A stretch of 64,000 nucleotides of DNA from DATDIC01 sp963764525 (GCA_963764525.1 CAVXTC010000007.1:62001-126000); one strand, 5' to 3'. Positions 1 through 9,025 are shown, counted from the first letter of the stretch. Notes: a model not told the origin generated them from the sequence alone. Translations and numbers: made by a program.

Positions 1-1089
1 CCGCCGGACGGGACATCGCGTCACCCTGCACGGCGCCGATCACCGGCACCAGGCTGTCCGCGCGCGTGCACCGCTGCGGCTCGGCCTTGCCGGCGGCGGC
101 ACCGATCTGCCCAGCTATGCGGAATCGTTCGGCGGAGCGGTGCTGAACGCCACTATCGACCGCTATGCCTTCGCCTCGATCCAGCCGCGCGACTGACGGC
201 TGCCTGGTGTTCGACGCCTGCGATGTCGGCCAGGAGGAAACCCATGCCGGCGACCCCGACGGTCCCGAACTCCCGCCTGCTGCTGCATCGCGGCGTCTAT
301 GAACGCATGGTGCGCGAATACAACGGCAGCGAGCCGCTGGCGATCACCGTCACCACGGTGGTCGATGCGCCGATGGGCTCCGGTCTCGGTTCTTCGTCGG
401 CGCTGGTGGTGGCGCTGATCGAGGCCTATTGCGCCTATCTGGATATTCCGCTCGGCCGGTATGAGGTGGCGCATCTCGCGCACCAGATCGAGCGGGTCGA
501 TCTCGGCCTGGCCGGCGGTCAGCAGGACCAGTTCTCGGCCGCGTTCGGCGGCATCAACTTCATCGAGTTCCTGCAGGGCGGCCGCGTCATCGTCAACCCG
601 CTGCGCTTCCGCCAGGCGGTGATCAACGAGCTGGAATCCTCGCTGGTGGTCTGCTTCTCCGGGCAGTCGCGCCTGTCGGACCGGATCATCCGCCAGCAGT
701 CCGAACGGCTGGATGCGGGCAGCGCCGAGGCGCTGGAAGCGATGCACCAGCTCAAGCAGGACGCCACGGAAATGAAGAGCGCCGTGCTGCTCGGCGACAT
801 GGAGGCGTTTGCAACTGTCCTGGAACGCTCCTGGCTGGCCAAGAAGCGCACCGCGCCGTCGATTTCCAATGAAAGCATCGAGGCGATGGAGGCCTTGGCC
901 CGCCGCAACGGCGCCACTGGCGGCGAAAGTGTCGGGCGCCGGCGGTGGCGGTTTCATGATGTTCGTGGTGCCGACCGAGCGGCGCTATCGGCTGATCGCC
1001 GCGTTGAATGAAGCGGGCGGTCAGGCCTATCCGGTGAAGCTGACCGAGCGCGGCAGCGAAGCCTGGGCCATTCCGACGCGCACATCTGA
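1..1089 (+). pseudogene. GHMP-family sugar kinase (heptose-7-phosphate kinase type), frameshifted, 5' partial
   Basis: The reading frame is split into at least three pieces that together give one GHMP kinase. It opens with APLRLGLAGGGTDLPSY (about nt 78-130), the start typical of D-glycero-D-manno-heptose 7-phosphate kinases. The ATP-binding motif MGSGLGSSSALV lies near nt 371-406 and the C-terminal glycine loop VSGAGGGGFMMF near nt 930-965. Frame changes fall around nt 200 (a TGA interrupts after IQPRD) and around nt 920. The start lies outside the window or was lost. Such kinases phosphorylate heptose or related sugars for LPS or S-layer glycans, which fits the glycosyltransferase that follows at once. 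The heptose substrate is inferred from similarity only. The indels look like single-base errors, so the gene may be intact in the organism. Confidence 0.75.
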
Positions 1090-2328
1090 CAGGCGACAGC
1101 CCGCAAGGGCCTCTGCGAGAACCGCAGCTGATCTTCATCAGCCACCGGATCCCTTATCCGTTGAACAAGGGCGAGAAGATCCGCGGCTACAACCTGATCA
1201 CCCATCTGGCGAAGTCGTATCGGGTGCATCTGGGCTGCCTGATCGACGATCCGGCCGACTGGGAGCACATCCCGCACCTGCGGACGATCTGCGCCGAAGT
1301 CGCCGCGTTCGGCATCGACAAGCGGCGGCAGAAGCTGAAGGCGTTGGCGAGAATTCGCCCGGGCCGGCCGCTGATGCCGGATTATTACTTTCATCCGCGG
1401 GCTGCAGCGTTGGGTGAACGCCACGCTGGCCGGCGCGCACATGGATATCGTCTATATCTATTCCGCGGCGATGGCACCGTACGCGCTGCACCAGGATCGG
1501 CCCGGCAAGATCCTCGACATGCAGGACATCGACTCGGAGAAATGGGCGCTCTATGCCCGCCAGTCGCGGTGGCCCATGCGCGCCGTCTGGGCGCGCGAGG
1601 CGCGCACGCTGCTGGCGTACGAGCGGCAAGCCGCGATGGCCTGCGACGCGACGTTCTTCGTCACCGAAGCCGAAACACGCCGCTTCGCTGAACTTGCACC
1701 CGAAACCGCCGATCGTCTCACCTGGATCGAGATGGGCGTCGATCTCGACCGGTTCTCGCCGGAGGTGCGCTTCGATTCGCCGTTTGCCGGCGATGGCCCG
1801 CATTTGGTGTTCACCGGAAACATGGATTACTGGCCGAATGCCGACGCGGTGGCCTGGTTCGCCGCCGAGGTGCTGCCGCTGGTCCGGCGCCGCTGGCGGG
1901 ACGCACAGTTCCATATCGTCGGCAACAATCCCGGTCGCGACGTGCTGCGGCTGAAGGAAACCGCCGGCGTGAGCGTGACCGGACGGGTGCCGGACGTGCG
2001 CCCCTATGTGGCACACGCCACCGTCTCGGTCAGCCCGCTGCGGATGGCGCGCGGCGTGCAGAACAAGGTGCTTGAGGCTATGGCGATGGGCCGCCCGGTG
2101 GTCGCCTCGCCGCAGGCGTTCGAGGGCGTGCGCGCGGTCGCCGGCCGCGATTTGCTGTTGGCCGATGGCGCCGAACAAACCGCGCGCGTGGTGAACGAGG
2201 TGATCGAGGGGCGGCATCCCGGGATCGGCCCCGCCGGCCGTCGCGCCGTGGAGCAGGGCTACGGGTGGCCGGCGATTTTGCACAAGTTGGATACGTATCT
2301 CGAACGCAGCCTGGATGCTTCACGATGA
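1086..2328 (+). pseudogene. Glycosyltransferase of the PEP-CTERM/exosortase-associated type (TIGR03087-like), frameshifted
   Basis: A group 1 glycosyltransferase of about 400 residues. The N-terminus LIFISHRIPYPLNKGEKIR (from about nt 1128) is characteristic of the sugar transferases associated with PEP-CTERM/EpsH systems. The C-terminal half has the usual acceptor and nucleotide-sugar domain (GNMDYWPNADAV, then KVLEAMAMGRPVVASPQAFEG). One extra G in the CGCGGG run near nt 1399 splits the gene. Removing it joins the two halves through DYYFHPRLQRWVNATLAG. The start is not clear; a CTG at 1086 is the furthest in-frame candidate and no ATG precedes the conserved N-terminus. The gene overlaps the end of the kinase, so the two were probably co-transcribed. 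A PEP-CTERM protein is encoded at 56.2 kb. Confidence 0.75.
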
Positions 2329-2756
2329 GCGGAGAAAGGGTGCTGGGCACGCTGTCGCGGATCATCAACCACATACCTCCGCACCGTCTCGTTGCAGACC
2401 AGAAGACGGCCGCATTGAACGACGCAACGCTCTATCTGGGTAGGTTGCGGATAGTATAAAAATTGTTACTCGCGGCCCAGCGTCTGCTGGCTGCGCCGTG
2501 CCGTTCAGGAGTACGCTGCCGTTGTAGGTCTTCCCGACACGGCTCTCACCGGTCAGCGCGGCCACGGCGACGGCCGCGTTGTCTCGCATCCACGCCGACC
2601 GGGGCGCCAGGGCACCGTCGGCGAAATCACCAAACGTGTTCGGCTCCGCGGCCGTCAGCCCTGTGACCACTGCTTACACGTATCCTGAACCTACCTCAGT
2701 TAGGCAGACGGGCTTGCCTTCGTCATGCAATTGAATTACATAGCGGACGGCAAACC
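2329..2756. other. Intergenic stretch, no supportable gene
   Basis: About 430 bases between the glycosyltransferase and the toxin-antitoxin pair. A minus-strand frame of about 100 codons runs through 2365-2670 but matches no family I recognise and lacks a convincing start. A short AT-rich patch (GATAGTATAAAAATTG, near 2450) could hold a promoter. Nothing further can be supported. Confidence 0.5.
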
Positions 2757-2773
2757 AGGAGGAGGTGCCGACT

Positions 2774-3082
2774 ATGGCTGCAACCGCCTTGGTGCAAACC
2801 CGCATCGACCCGGTCCTGAAAGAACGCGCAGCGGCGGTGCTGGATAACATGGGGCTGACCGTCTCCGACGCCGTGCGCATCTTGCTGACTCGGATTGCCA
2901 ACGAGGGGGCGCTACCATTCCCCTTGGCGGCCGACCCGGCTGCGCACGACGCTTGGTTCCGGGCGAAGGTGCAGCAAGCCCTGGCGGATCCCCGTCCGGC
3001 TGTTCCGCACGACGACCTGGAGGCACATTTCGCCACGCGCCGCGCCGCGGTGCTTCGCAAGGTGGGCGAGAATGAAGCGTGA
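2774..3082 (+). CDS. RelB/DinJ-family antitoxin
   Basis: A protein of about 102 residues with the DinJ ribbon-helix-helix N-terminus (VQTRIDPVLKERAAAVLDNM, then LTVSDAVRILLTRIANEGALPF) and a variable charged C-terminus that should wrap the toxin. I chose the ATG at 2774 because a near-perfect ribosome-binding site (AGGAGGAGGT, 2757-2766) lies 7 bases upstream; a GTG at 2765 overlaps that site. It neutralises the RelE/ParE-type toxin encoded immediately downstream, whose GTG start overlaps this stop (GTGA, 3079-3082). Antitoxins of this type normally bind and repress their own promoter. Confidence 0.88.
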   Translation: MAATALVQTRIDPVLKERAAAVLDNMGLTVSDAVRILLTRIANEGALPFPLAADPAAHDAWFRAKVQQALADPRPAVPHDDLEAHFATRRAAVLRKVGENEA

Positions 3083-3372
3083 AGCTCGAATGGTCCGTGT
3101 GGGCACAGGCGGATCGTGACGCGATCTTCGACTACATTGAGGCTGATAACCCCCGCGCGGCAGTCGCGGTCGATAAGCGGATCAGCGACAGAGTGAAGGT
3201 GCTGCTGCGGCTCCCCAAGAGTGGCCGCCCCGGTCGCGTCGAAGGCACGCGCGAGTTGGTCATCATCCGCACACCGTACATCGTGGTATATCGGATTGTA
3301 GGGGGTACATTGCGCATCCTCCGCGTGCTGCACAGCTCCCGACTATGGCCCGAAGACATGCCCGACCGATAA
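3079..3372 (+). CDS. RelE/ParE-family toxin
   Basis: A 97-residue protein of the RelE/ParE superfamily. It begins LEWSVWAQADRDAIFDYIE, continues with a basic core (SGRPGRVEGTRELVI) and ends with the typical YIVVYRIVGGTLRILRVLHS strands and tail. Both ParE-type gyrase poisons and RelE-type mRNA interferases share this fold. The DinJ partner is often paired with YafQ/RelE-like toxins, while the ARRE-like pattern resembles ParE, so the target is not decided. GTG start, overlapping the antitoxin stop by four bases, meaning translational coupling. Confidence 0.87.
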   Translation: MKLEWSVWAQADRDAIFDYIEADNPRAAVAVDKRISDRVKVLLRLPKSGRPGRVEGTRELVIIRTPYIVVYRIVGGTLRILRVLHSSRLWPEDMPDR

Positions 3373-3741
3373 TGTCAGGGGAGCGCGCACTGGAGCGCTT
3401 GCAAGACCTGCCTCATTTTGCAGTTAGCCGAACCCAGACCTCATCGGACCGATTGACTTGGCCGGGCTGACAACGAGGGTGACAGCTCGCTGCTCCGAAA
3501 TAATGCTCATTCGGCGACGCCCATACAGATTGTGCATATGCAGTCGCCGATATAACAATCACCGACGCAGCGAGAACAACCCGTCGCATGTTTTTCCCTG
3601 ATCGCTTACAGTCGTCCCGTCGTCAGAAGCCTTGCTACGAAGCCGGCCCTCCCGCGGAGGCTTGGGTGGTGCCGGGCGTTGCACCGAACACGCCGACGTC
3701 CGTAATCTGCCCCTCAGCAGCCGCCGCAACCGGAGGCACCG
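3373..3741. other. Intergenic stretch, no gene seen
   Basis: About 370 bases between the toxin and the acyl-CoA dehydrogenase. Frames here are short, rich in unlikely residues and have no recognisable homology. It presumably carries the acyl-CoA dehydrogenase promoter, but I see no clear -35/-10 pair or terminator hairpin. Confidence 0.5.
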
Positions 3742-4860
3742 ATGACACCCGACCCGATGGTCCTGGAGATGGGCCGCAAGTTCTCCACCGAACGCCTTGC
3801 TCCCGGCGCCGCCGCGCGGGAAAAGGCCGCCGCGATCGAGCCCGACATCATCGCCGAGCTTGGCGAGCTCGGCATCCTCGGCGCCACCACGCCGGCCGAC
3901 TGGGACGGCTCCGATCTCGATCCCGTCACCTATGCCCTGCTGCTGGAAGAAATCGCCGCCGGCGACGGCGCGGTCTCCACGCTGGTATCGGTGCATAATT
4001 CACCGACCTGCGCCGTGCTGGCGCAATATGGCACCGACGCGCAGAAGGACCGCTGGCTGCGGCCGCTGGCGACCGGCCGTCACCTGGGATCATTCGGCCT
4101 GACCGAGCCGCAGGCCGGCTCGGACGCCTCCAACCTGCGCACGCGAGCGACCCGGAAAGGGGATCGTTACGTCCTAAACGGATCGAAACAGTTCATCTCC
4201 AGTGCCGCGCTGCCCGGCAGCATCGTGCTGTTCGCCGTCACCGACCCGGCGGGCGGCAAGCGGGGGCTGTCCTGCTTCGTCGTCGATAAGTCCGCGCCCG
4301 GGTTCAAGGTTCTGCGCAAGGAGGAAAAGCTCGGCCAGAAAGCCTCCGACACCTGCGCCCTGGCGTTCGAGGACATGGAGGTGGTGCAGGACCAGCGCAT
4401 CGGTGCCGAGGGCGAGGGCTACCGGATCGCACTCTCCACGCTGGAGTCCGGCCGCATCGGCATCGCCGCGCAAAGCATCGGCATGGCCCGCGCGGCGCTG
4501 GAGGTGGCAATCGCCTACGCGCGCGACCGCACCGCCTTCGGCAAGCCAATCCTGGAGCATCAGGCGGTGGCATTCCGGCTGGTTGATGCCAAGACCCGCC
4601 TGGAAGCCGCCCGCCAGCTCATGCTGCACGCGGCGCGGTTGAGGGCCGAGGGCAGCAACGCGCTGGAGGCCGCCTGCATGGCGAAGCTGTTCGCCTCCGA
4701 AGCGGCCGAGGCGATCTGCAGCGCGGCGATTCAGACGCTGGGCGGCTATGGTTACCTTTCGGACTATCCGGTGGAACGGATCTACCGCGATGTGCGCGTG
4801 TGCCAGATCTATGAGGGCACGTCCGACGTGCAAAAGATCATCCTGCAGCGCATGTTGTAG
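3742..4860 (+). CDS. Acyl-CoA dehydrogenase
   Basis: A 372-residue flavoprotein of the short-chain acyl-CoA dehydrogenase type, normal length. It catalyses alpha,beta-dehydrogenation of an acyl-CoA with FAD, passing electrons to ETF. Visible landmarks are the FAD/substrate motif FGLTEPQAGSDASNLRT, the middle beta-domain, the C-terminal helical domain (ARDRTAFGKPILEHQAVAF) and the terminal QIYEGTSDVQKII segment, whose Glu is the catalytic base position of short-chain and branched-chain enzymes. Starts at ATG 3742, 20 bases after an AG-rich stretch. The CoA-transferase at 6.1-7.5 kb lies nearby on the other strand; a shared pathway is possible but not shown. Substrate chain type cannot be read from sequence. 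Confidence 0.93.
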   Translation: MTPDPMVLEMGRKFSTERLAPGAAAREKAAAIEPDIIAELGELGILGATTPADWDGSDLDPVTYALLLEEIAAGDGAVSTLVSVHNSPTCAVLAQYGTDAQKDRWLRPLATGRHLGSFGLTEPQAGSDASNLRTRATRKGDRYVLNGSKQFISSAALPGSIVLFAVTDPAGGKRGLSCFVVDKSAPGFKVLRKEEKLGQKASDTCALAFEDMEVVQDQRIGAEGEGYRIALSTLESGRIGIAAQSIGMARAALEVAIAYARDRTAFGKPILEHQAVAFRLVDAKTRLEAARQLMLHAARLRAEGSNALEAACMAKLFASEAAEAICSAAIQTLGGYGYLSDYPVERIYRDVRVCQIYEGTSDVQKIILQRML

Positions 4861-4912
4861 AGGGCCGTGGAATAATACGCCGGGGTCCGGCGTCCTTGCC
4901 TGCGGAGACACT

Positions 4913-5146
4913 CGGCGGCACCCGCAGGTCGAGCCAGGGCGACATCTCCGACACCGCGGCATGCTCGGCCCCGCCGAACAGCAATTGCCCGATGATCTGC
5001 TGCAGCCAGGTGGTGCCCGACTTGGCGTAGGTGGCAATGATGATATCGTCGTCCCGGAAGGCAAACTCATTCCAGATGGTGGAGTCGAAATGATGGTTGT
5101 GCATTTCCCGCGTTTTGCGGGGCCATGCGATCGATGCTTCAGGCAA
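4913..5146 (-). pseudogene. Sulfotransferase N-terminal remnant
   Basis: A truncated piece of a PAPS-dependent sulfotransferase (Sulfotransfer_1 family). It reads SIAWPRKTREMHNHHFDST, then RDDDIIIATYAKSGTTWLQQ, which is the N-terminal strand and the 5'-phosphosulfate loop of that family, and ends at SEMSPWLDLRVPP. Full-length members need about 200 more residues. Homology stops about 50 bases before the convergent acyl-CoA dehydrogenase stop. No ATG precedes the conserved start; a TTG at about 5146 is possible. The remaining part is absent rather than frameshifted, so this looks like a real deletion remnant. Confidence 0.75.
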
Positions 5147-5226
5147 CTGCCGGTACTCCCCGGAGCGACGGATCGCCGCATGATATGATCCATCCTGACT
5201 CCCCGCTACAGGATTCCGGCATCCGC

Positions 5227-5922
5227 ATGGCCACATGGGTTGAACTGGCTTGCGCCAATACGGCCGATGGCGACCGACTGGTTCTCCGCCAGCGCGGCGC
5301 ATGCTTCGAGATTCGCTGCAACGGCTGGGAACTCATGTCGAACCGCTCCCATTACTCGGAGGAAGCGATGGCGCGATTGGCCTGCGCCCCTATCACCGTT
5401 GCCGCACCGTCGGTGCTGATCGGAGGGCTCGGCATGGGCTACACGCTGCGGGCGGCCCTGGACGTGTTGCCCGGCGAATCCCGGGTCATCGTCGCCGAGG
5501 CGGTCGCCGAAATCATCACCTGGAACCGCGGTCCGCTTGCCCAACTCGCCGGCGATCCGCTGAAGGATGCACGGGTCACTGTCGCGTGCCGCGATGTGGC
5601 GGACATGTTTCACTCGCAACGTTTCGATGCCATCCTTCTGGACGTTGACAACGGCCCCGCCGCGCTTTCGCTGGACCGGAACCGGCGGCTTTACACAGCC
5701 GACGGCGTGGCCGCGATTTGCCGGGCGCTGCGGCCCGCCGGGGTGCTGGCCGTGTGGTCAGCCGATCGTTCGGCACCGTTCGAGGCAGCATTGCGCCAGG
5801 TTGGCCTGCGCTGGCGCGCCAACAGCGTGCCGGCGCGGGGCCTTCCCGACGATCCGGAGCACACGATCTATGTGGCGGAGGAAGGCCAGTTCAGTCGCCA
5901 ACGCTTGCAATCGCACGCATAA
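5227..5922 (+). CDS. Spermidine-synthase-like methyltransferase
   Basis: About 231 residues with a Rossmann methyltransferase core. SVLIGGLGMGYTLRAAL is the nucleotide-binding glycine motif, followed by RVIVAEAVAEIITWNRGPL and FDAILLDVDNGP, as in spermidine/spermine synthase-like proteins. The frame is open from ATG 5125, but the conserved N-terminus (MATWVELACANTADGDRLVL) begins at ATG 5227, and the longer version would overlap the sulfotransferase remnant. These short proteins are annotated as spermidine synthase, but many lack proven aminopropyltransferase activity, so the exact reaction is uncertain. Confidence 0.75.
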   Translation: MATWVELACANTADGDRLVLRQRGACFEIRCNGWELMSNRSHYSEEAMARLACAPITVAAPSVLIGGLGMGYTLRAALDVLPGESRVIVAEAVAEIITWNRGPLAQLAGDPLKDARVTVACRDVADMFHSQRFDAILLDVDNGPAALSLDRNRRLYTADGVAAICRALRPAGVLAVWSADRSAPFEAALRQVGLRWRANSVPARGLPDDPEHTIYVAEEGQFSRQRLQSHA

Positions 5923-6103
5923 GCACATCGCCGGATCGTTGCGCGCGTTGCTGCCGAACCTGCTGCGGCTGAATGCCACCGCGCAGGCCGCGATCAAAAA
6001 GACCGAGCAGCCGCGCCGCCACGTCACCACATTCCTGGCCGATTACTTCGCGGTGGCGCAGGAACGAGGCGTGCCGCCCATGGCCGAATTTCCGGAGATT
6101 TGA
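5923..6103 (+). pseudogene. Unidentified coding-like tail fragment
   Basis: After the methyltransferase stop, the frame ending at TGA 6101 has protein-like composition: roughly RALLPNLLRLNATAQAAIKK, then HVTTFLADYFAVAQERG and PPMAEFPEI. It has no start of its own and opens inside the preceding gene in a different frame. I do not recognise the family. It may be the 3' end of a deleted gene, like the sulfotransferase remnant nearby, or chance. Confidence 0.3.
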
Positions 6104-6122
6104 TAACCAACCACCGAGACGC

Positions 6123-7511
6123 CTACGGCCATGCGGCCGGATGCGTTCCGGGCGGCACCGACGGCCGCTCCCACCGCGCCGGCGTTTCCGAAAGGTGCGC
6201 CGCGTGCCGCACCGCCGACAGCAGCCCGAAACCGGACTCGCTGTTTTCCAGAAAACCGCCGATCTGTTCCCGCGACGGTGCCGAACAGGCGAAACCATCG
6301 GCCACTCGCCCAAGTCCGCGGATCCAATGCCCGGTGCGCGCCAGCGACACCTGCACATGCCAGCTTCCCCCGATCGTCGCCCGCCGATACAGCGCGGCCA
6401 GCGCGCCGAGCGCCATCAGGTATCCGCTCGAATGATCCAGCGCCTGCACGGGCAGCGGCTTCGGCCGCCCGGGCTGGCCGGCGGCCTCGGCCTCCGCGGC
6501 ATTGAAGCCGGTTGCCGTCTGATTGAGGCTGTCGAACCCGCGACGCCCGGCCCATGGACCGGTATGCCCGTAGGCGCACAGCGACACATGCACGATCCCC
6601 GGGCGCAGCCGCGCGCTGTCATCCGGTCCGAAGCCGAGCGCGTCCAGCGCGCCCTTCCGATAGCCCTGCACGAAAATATCTGCACCGCCCAACAGACCAC
6701 GCAACACCTCGCACCCCGCTTCGGTCCGCAGATCGAGCTGCGCCGATAGTTTCCCCCGTCCGCTGTCGATCGCCAGCGGCAGCGGGTTATACAGATGCGG
6801 GCCGGTGATCAGCAGCACATCCGCGCCATGCGCCGCCAGCGTCCGCCCGCACACAGGTCCGGCGATCACCCGCGTCAGGTCCAGCACCCGCACCCAGCCG
6901 AGCGGCCGGGCCGCCGGGGGCAGCGGCTGCGGCGGCGCCTCCCCGATTTGGGTAATCGCCACCAGGGGTTCCGCCTGCACCGCGCGGCCCTGCGGGTGCG
7001 CATCCCACTCCTCAAAGCTTCGCATCGCGGTGACGCACAGGCCGGCGGCCGCGGCACGGTCCTCGATCTCGAACGCGCCGTGCCGTGCCAATGCGGCCGC
7101 GACTGCGTCCCGATCATAGGCGCACCCGAGCAGCCGCAGCACGCCGTCGCGGTGATGCGGAAAGTTGGTGTGCAGCCGCACCCAGCGTCCGTCGTCGCAT
7201 TTGTAGGTACCGGCGATCTTGTCCCACTGTTCGGGCGGCGGCTGGTCGTTCACCCGCAGCCAATGTTCCGAGTGGTACTCGACTGCCGCATGACGCATAT
7301 CCACCTCGACTCGCTGCCGCGGGCCGCCGCGCAGCCGCCCGATGGTCGCGGCGGCCAGCGCCGAGGCGCCGATTGCGGCCTGTGCCGCGGTGCCGATCGC
7401 GAACGACGACGGCAGCACCGGGTCGGCGCCGGCGAGATTAACGTCCGCCAGGGGCTCCGCCGGCATGCCGGCTTCGGTCCAGAGGTCGGCAAGGGCCTGT
7501 TCGGGATGCAT
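6123..7511 (-). CDS. CaiB/BaiF family (class III) CoA-transferase
   Basis: A 462-residue class III CoA-transferase. These enzymes move CoA between carboxylic acids through a covalent aspartyl-CoA thioester. WVRVLDLTRVIAGPVCGRTL and HGADVLLITGPH mark the nucleotide-like CoA-binding domain; VQALDHSSGYLMALGALAAL contains the Asp at the catalytic position. The domain order looks permuted: a C-terminal-type module comes first (residues about 20-200) and the canonical N-terminal Rossmann part follows. The GTYKCDDGRWVRLHTNFPHH segment belongs to the first module. It stands alone, convergent with the preceding genes, with no neighbouring CoA-ester gene closer than the acyl-CoA dehydrogenase. Donor and acceptor are unknown. 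Confidence 0.88.
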   Translation of the reverse strand: MHPEQALADLWTEAGMPAEPLADVNLAGADPVLPSSFAIGTAAQAAIGASALAAATIGRLRGGPRQRVEVDMRHAAVEYHSEHWLRVNDQPPPEQWDKIAGTYKCDDGRWVRLHTNFPHHRDGVLRLLGCAYDRDAVAAALARHGAFEIEDRAAAAGLCVTAMRSFEEWDAHPQGRAVQAEPLVAITQIGEAPPQPLPPAARPLGWVRVLDLTRVIAGPVCGRTLAAHGADVLLITGPHLYNPLPLAIDSGRGKLSAQLDLRTEAGCEVLRGLLGGADIFVQGYRKGALDALGFGPDDSARLRPGIVHVSLCAYGHTGPWAGRRGFDSLNQTATGFNAAEAEAAGQPGRPKPLPVQALDHSSGYLMALGALAALYRRATIGGSWHVQVSLARTGHWIRGLGRVADGFACSAPSREQIGGFLENSESGFGLLSAVRHAAHLSETPARWERPSVPPGTHPAAWP

Positions 7512-7623
7512 GCGTGTTGCCTGACGGTGTGGCCAGATTGGTGCATTATTCGGGCCGTCCCGCTATATTCAAAGCCGGTCTGGCGATGGCGGCCGACGGG
7601 GAGCCTCGCACGGGAGCGATCGG

Positions 7624-7914
7624 ATGCACGATTTCAACGTTCTGGAGCGACGCGCCAAGGAACTGATCGCATCAGGCCGTCCGGCCGACGCGCTCAAGAT
7701 TTACCTCTACATGGCTGACGGGGATAGATCTCTCGACGCTGGATATCTGGGACTGCGGATCGGCGAATGCTACGAGCGGATGGGCGATCTTCACGCCGCC
7801 AAGTACTGGTATGGCCGCGCGGTCGAGGAAAATCCGGGGGTTCCGGACCGTGTTGAGGCTCGGCGGCGACTGGAAGGAGTCAACATCGACCATTTGATCT
7901 TCCGGGCCGCGTAG
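7624..7914 (+). CDS. Small TPR-like protein
   Basis: A 96-residue, mostly helical protein with two TPR-type units: RRAKELIASGRPADALKIYL and LRIGECYERMGDLHAAKYWY followed by GRAVEENPGVP. It has no signal peptide or membrane segment, so it is probably a cytosolic protein-protein adaptor. It is followed 7 bases later by a 74-codon frame and then queC, all on the same strand. The function is not recognised. An immunity or chaperone role for the neighbouring toxin-tail-like ORF is conceivable but speculative. Confidence 0.65.
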   Translation: MHDFNVLERRAKELIASGRPADALKIYLYMADGDRSLDAGYLGLRIGECYERMGDLHAAKYWYGRAVEENPGVPDRVEARRRLEGVNIDHLIFRAA

Positions 7915-7921
7915 CCGCGGC

Positions 7922-8146
7922 TTGTCGGTGCCGTTGAGGCCGGATTTCGCAACCGACCTGGTTGCGCTCGGCGGAAGCACGCCGGCGTTGCTGCGCACAC
8001 CCAAAGGCGCCAGCCAATTTATGTTCCCGAACGGGATGTTACTGCGATTCGATCTGGTCCCGGGTCAGTACGGGCGGCGCCAGGGACCGCATCTCAACCT
8101 TGAAGTTCCCGGATATGGCAATATCCATATTCCGCTGCGAGAGTGA
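7922..8146 (+). CDS. Small ORF resembling a polymorphic-toxin C-terminal domain
   Basis: 74 residues from TTG 7922, or 72 from GTG 7928. The end of the protein (LLRFDLVPGQYGRRQGPHLN, then LEVPGYGNIHIPLRE) has the 'QGPHxNxE...NIHIPL' look of RNase-type C-terminal domains found at the tips of Rhs/CDI polymorphic toxins. Here it stands alone with no delivery domain, so it would act, if at all, as a solo cytosolic enzyme. Its TGA overlaps the GTG start candidate of queC (GTGA, 8143-8146). The family link is from memory of the motif and is weak. Confidence 0.4.
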   Translation: MSVPLRPDFATDLVALGGSTPALLRTPKGASQFMFPNGMLLRFDLVPGQYGRRQGPHLNLEVPGYGNIHIPLRE

Positions 8147-8880
8147 CGCGGATCGCCATGCAAGACCATGCGCTTGTGCTGTTTTCCGGCGGCCAGGATT
8201 CCGCCACCTGCCTGGCCTGGGCGCTGGCCCGTTACCCGCATGTGGAGACGGTGGGCTTCGCCTACGGCCAGCGCCATGCGGTGGAGCTGGTTTGCCGCCC
8301 GCCGATCCGCGAGCGCATCGGCAACATCGCCGGCTGGGGCGCTCGGCTCGGGGCGGACCACGTGGTGGACCTTGCGGCTGCGATGAGCGCGATCGGAGAG
8401 ACGGCGCTGACCGCGGACACGGCAATCGCGATGACCGATGAAGGGCTGCCCAACACGTTCGTGCCCGGACGCAACCTGCTGTTCCTGACTTTTGCCGCGG
8501 CGATTGCGTATCGCGGCGGCATCCGGCGGATCGTTGCGGGCATGTGCGAGACGGATTACTCCGGTTATCCGGATTGTCGCGACGACACCATCAAGGCGAT
8601 GCAGCTTGCGCTGAACCTCGGCATGCAGCGGCGTTTCGTGCTGGAGACGCCGCTGATGTGGCGCGACAAGGCGGCAACCTGGGCGATGGCTGATGCACTG
8701 GGCGGGGCTGCGCTGGTCGATCTGATCATCGAGCATACCCATAGCTGTTATCTCGGGGATCGCTCGCACCGGCACGAGTGGGGGTATGGCTGCGGTGCCT
8801 GCCCGGCCTGCGAGTTGCGGGCAGCGGGCTGGGCGCGGTGGCGTGGGTCGCTGCGGGCGGCGGCCGGTGAGGTGGTCTGA
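8143..8880 (+). CDS. queC: 7-cyano-7-deazaguanine synthase
   Basis: QueC makes preQ0 from 7-carboxy-7-deazaguanine, ammonia and ATP in the queuosine tRNA modification pathway. The protein shows the PP-loop ATP motif LVLFSGGQDSATCLAWAL at its N-terminus, the family segments FVPGRNLLFLTFAAAIAY and ETDYSGYPDCRDD, and the C-terminal zinc cysteines in HSCYLGDR and GYGCGACPACELR. The length of 240-245 residues is normal. Two starts are possible: GTG 8143, overlapping the previous stop, or ATG 8158; the second gives MQDHALVLFSGG, the more usual N-terminus. Other queuosine genes are not in the window. Confidence 0.95.
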   Translation: MTRIAMQDHALVLFSGGQDSATCLAWALARYPHVETVGFAYGQRHAVELVCRPPIRERIGNIAGWGARLGADHVVDLAAAMSAIGETALTADTAIAMTDEGLPNTFVPGRNLLFLTFAAAIAYRGGIRRIVAGMCETDYSGYPDCRDDTIKAMQLALNLGMQRRFVLETPLMWRDKAATWAMADALGGAALVDLIIEHTHSCYLGDRSHRHEWGYGCGACPACELRAAGWARWRGSLRAAAGEVV

Positions 8881-9025
8881 GAGCGGTTTGGACAGGCCTG
8901 TTTCGAGCGATGTTACCTATCACGCCAGATTCGGTGCCGACGATTGCCGGTCCCGTACGTCCCGCACTTGCCTCCGCCGCCGGATCGCCTACTGATCCGC
9001 CTGTCCAACCGGAGGCCACACGCAC

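Noticed and set aside
2365..2670. Minus-strand frame with 'ALTGES' reminiscent of P-type ATPases
   Set aside because: Only a six-residue match, no other ATPase motif, and no start or neighbours in support.
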